Below, one piece after another: positions 5,900-6,498 of a stretch of DNA of 6,498 nucleotides. The stretch is from an uncultured Clostridia bacterium (lineage in GTDB: Bacteria; Bacillota; Clostridia; Christensenellales; Borkfalkiaceae): contig CAKQSU010000070.1 of the NCBI GenBank assembly GCA_934273135.1, forward strand, positions 1 through 6,498. Reading direction: 5' to 3'. Numbering within the stretch: position 1 is the stretch's first letter; each line of letters opens with the position of its first letter. The notes beneath the pieces were generated by a model, which searched no databases, was not told the DNA's origin, and saw only the letters and a program-made list of their open reading frames with translations. Position numbers and translations under genes: made by a program.

Positions 5900-5935
5900 A
5901 AAAAACAGTCACTCTTAAACGGGCGACTGTTTTTT
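5900..5935. terminator. Intrinsic terminator after ppdK
   Basis: AAAAAACAGTC (5900-5910) and GACTGTTTTTT (5925-5935) form an eleven-base-pair stem, which can extend inward past one mismatch (CTC 5912-5914 with GGG 5921-5923) to a six-base loop. The stem ends in T on the plus strand and in A on the 5' side, so it can work in both directions. It starts about 20 bases after the ppdK stop codon. Confidence 0.9.
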
Positions 5936-5937
5936 GC

Positions 5938-5971
5938 TTGTCCGCTTTTTAAAAATAGTCGATAATCGACT
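5938..5971 (+). promoter_or_regulatory. Possible weak promoter overlapping a 15-base palindrome
   Basis: TTGTCC (5938-5943) and GATAAT (5961-5966) are 17 bases apart and resemble a promoter (four and five of six consensus matches). The -10 is embedded in AGTCGATAATCGACT (5957-5971), an inverted repeat with seven-base arms around one central base, a shape expected of an operator for a dimeric repressor. The position after the ppdK terminator and before a short ORF makes the combination notable, but both signals are weak and could be chance. Confidence 0.3.
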
Positions 5972-5987
5972 TATAGAGGGGCTTTTT

Positions 5988-6071
5988 ATGAAAATTCATA
6001 TAAAAAAAGAGCCGTTAGGGAACAACTCCTTAACGGCTCTTTTGATACTTTCTTTTATTGTTTTGTTTTAA
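5988..6071 (+). CDS. Possible 27-residue hydrophobic peptide
   Basis: The ATG at 5988 is preceded by AGAGGGG (5975-5981) at workable spacing and opens a 27-codon frame ending TAA at 6069-6071. The product would have a short charged N-terminus (MKIHIKKEP) and a hydrophobic C-terminal stretch (SLTALLILSFIVLF) long enough to be a marginal membrane segment, a layout seen in small membrane peptides and type I toxins. Against it, the frame runs through the glutamate dehydrogenase terminator and overlaps the gene's last bases, so its sequence is largely dictated by that hairpin, and no homologue is recognised. Treat as unproven. Confidence 0.2.
   Translation: MKIHIKKEPLGNNSLTALLILSFIVLF
6002..6043 (-). 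terminator. Intrinsic terminator of the glutamate dehydrogenase gene
   Basis: AGAGCCGTTA (6008-6017) and TAACGGCTCT (6031-6040) form a ten-base-pair stem, extended outward by AAA/TTT and inward by GGG (6018-6020) with CCT (6028-6030, one G-U pair), leaving a seven-base loop. Read on the minus strand the hairpin is followed by a run of T (complement of 6002-6008). It begins about 25 bases beyond the stop codon of the convergent gene. On the plus strand only four T follow, so it mainly serves the minus strand. Confidence 0.92.
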
Positions 6072-6498
6072 TAAACGCCCTCGGCAAGCATTGCTTCGGA
6101 AACTTTTTTGAAGCCCGCAAGGTTTGCGCCCTTAACGAGGTCGTAGCCCAAGCCGTATTCCTCGAGGGCGGCTGTTATTTGCGCGTAAACGTTTTTCATT
6201 ATCGATTTGAGTTTTTCGTCTACTTCTTCCGCGCTCCAATTTATTCTTGCCGAGTTTTGGCTCATTTCTAATCCCGAAACCGCAACGCCGCCTGCGTTGC
6301 TTGCTTTTGCGGGGCAAACGATTATTCCTTTTGACTGCAAAAATTCGATTGCTTCGTTGGTTGTCGGCATGTTTGCCGCTTCGTTGACGTATTTTACGCC
6401 GAGCTTAGGGAATTTTTCGGCTTCCGCAAGAGTGATTTCGTTTTGAGTCGCGCACGGCATGTAAACGTCGGCTTCGTATCTGCCCCAGGGCTTAACGC
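6068..6498 (-). CDS. gdhA: Glutamate dehydrogenase, C-terminal part (5' end outside window)
   Basis: Cytoplasmic hexameric enzyme joining 2-oxoglutarate, ammonium and NAD(P)H to give glutamate, reversibly. The last 142 residues are visible; the frame remains open to the window edge and reads KPWGRYEADVYMPCATQNEI across an internal Met at 6460, so that Met is not the start. Family signatures are PCATQNEI, NEAANMPTT, KASNAGGVAVSGLEMSQNSA, and the C-terminal GANLAGFKKVSEAML ending EGVY. The V-A-V-S in GGVAVSG corresponds to the substrate pocket residues Val377 and Ser380 of the Clostridium symbiosum enzyme. The catalytic lysines and the coenzyme-specificity loop lie upstream, so NADP versus NAD use cannot be decided here, although the PCATQNE and NMPTT segments are close to the NADP-dependent E. 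coli enzyme. It converges on ppdK with its own terminator. Confidence 0.97.
   Translation of the reverse strand, partial: VKPWGRYEADVYMPCATQNEITLAEAEKFPKLGVKYVNEAANMPTTNEAIEFLQSKGIIVCPAKASNAGGVAVSGLEMSQNSARINWSAEEVDEKLKSIMKNVYAQITAALEEYGLGYDLVKGANLAGFKKVSEAMLAEGVY

Noticed and set aside
1..6498. Insertion sequence, phage or CRISPR content
   Set aside because: No transposase or integrase motifs, no terminal repeats with target duplications and no regularly spaced repeats; all genes are housekeeping-type.

Overview
The window looks like ordinary chromosome from a Bacillota bacterium, probably class Clostridia and plausibly an uncultured gut lineage. This is an inference from strong AGGAGG-type ribosome binding sites, consensus TTGACA/TATAAT promoters, AT-rich intergenic DNA between moderately GC-balanced genes, intrinsic terminators after most genes, and a gene set (pyruvate phosphate dikinase, pyruvate kinase, hexameric glutamate dehydrogenase) typical of fermentative anaerobes. 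No mobile element, CRISPR array, tRNA or rRNA was seen.

Layout, left to right. The 3' end of an imidazolonepropionase-type amidohydrolase gene (1-479, +) is followed after 44 bases by a gene for a 168-residue helical protein resembling the DIP1984 family (524-1030, +). An AT-rich gap of about 300 bases without a convincing gene follows, ending in a bidirectional terminator (1277-1314). Pyruvate kinase, pyk, lies on the minus strand (1339-2748). A 508-base divergent intergenic region (2749-3256) separates it from ppdK, pyruvate phosphate dikinase, on the plus strand (3257-5881). After ppdK come a terminator, a 15-base palindrome, a possible 27-codon hydrophobic ORF and a second terminator that serves the convergent glutamate dehydrogenase gene (6068-6498, -, 5' end outside the window).

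The most interesting part is the pyk/ppdK intergenic region. The two enzymes interconvert PEP and pyruvate: PK runs irreversibly toward pyruvate plus ATP, whereas PPDK is reversible and uses PPi/AMP or ATP/Pi. Each gene has its own near-consensus promoter, and each promoter is followed by a leader with a terminator-like hairpin placed before the gene. The pyk leader is about 200 nt, with a closed stem, an inner hairpin, two tandem terminator-like hairpins and a 9-base segment that can pair either with the inner hairpin or with the first terminator. The ppdK leader is about 100 nt with one terminator-like hairpin. This suggests that the PEP/pyruvate node is controlled by transcription attenuation on both arms. 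I do not recognise either leader as a named riboswitch class; the structures were found by eye and have not been folded computationally.

Metabolically, glutamate dehydrogenase next door links the same central-carbon region to ammonium assimilation through 2-oxoglutarate, but the terminators indicate separate transcription units rather than an operon.
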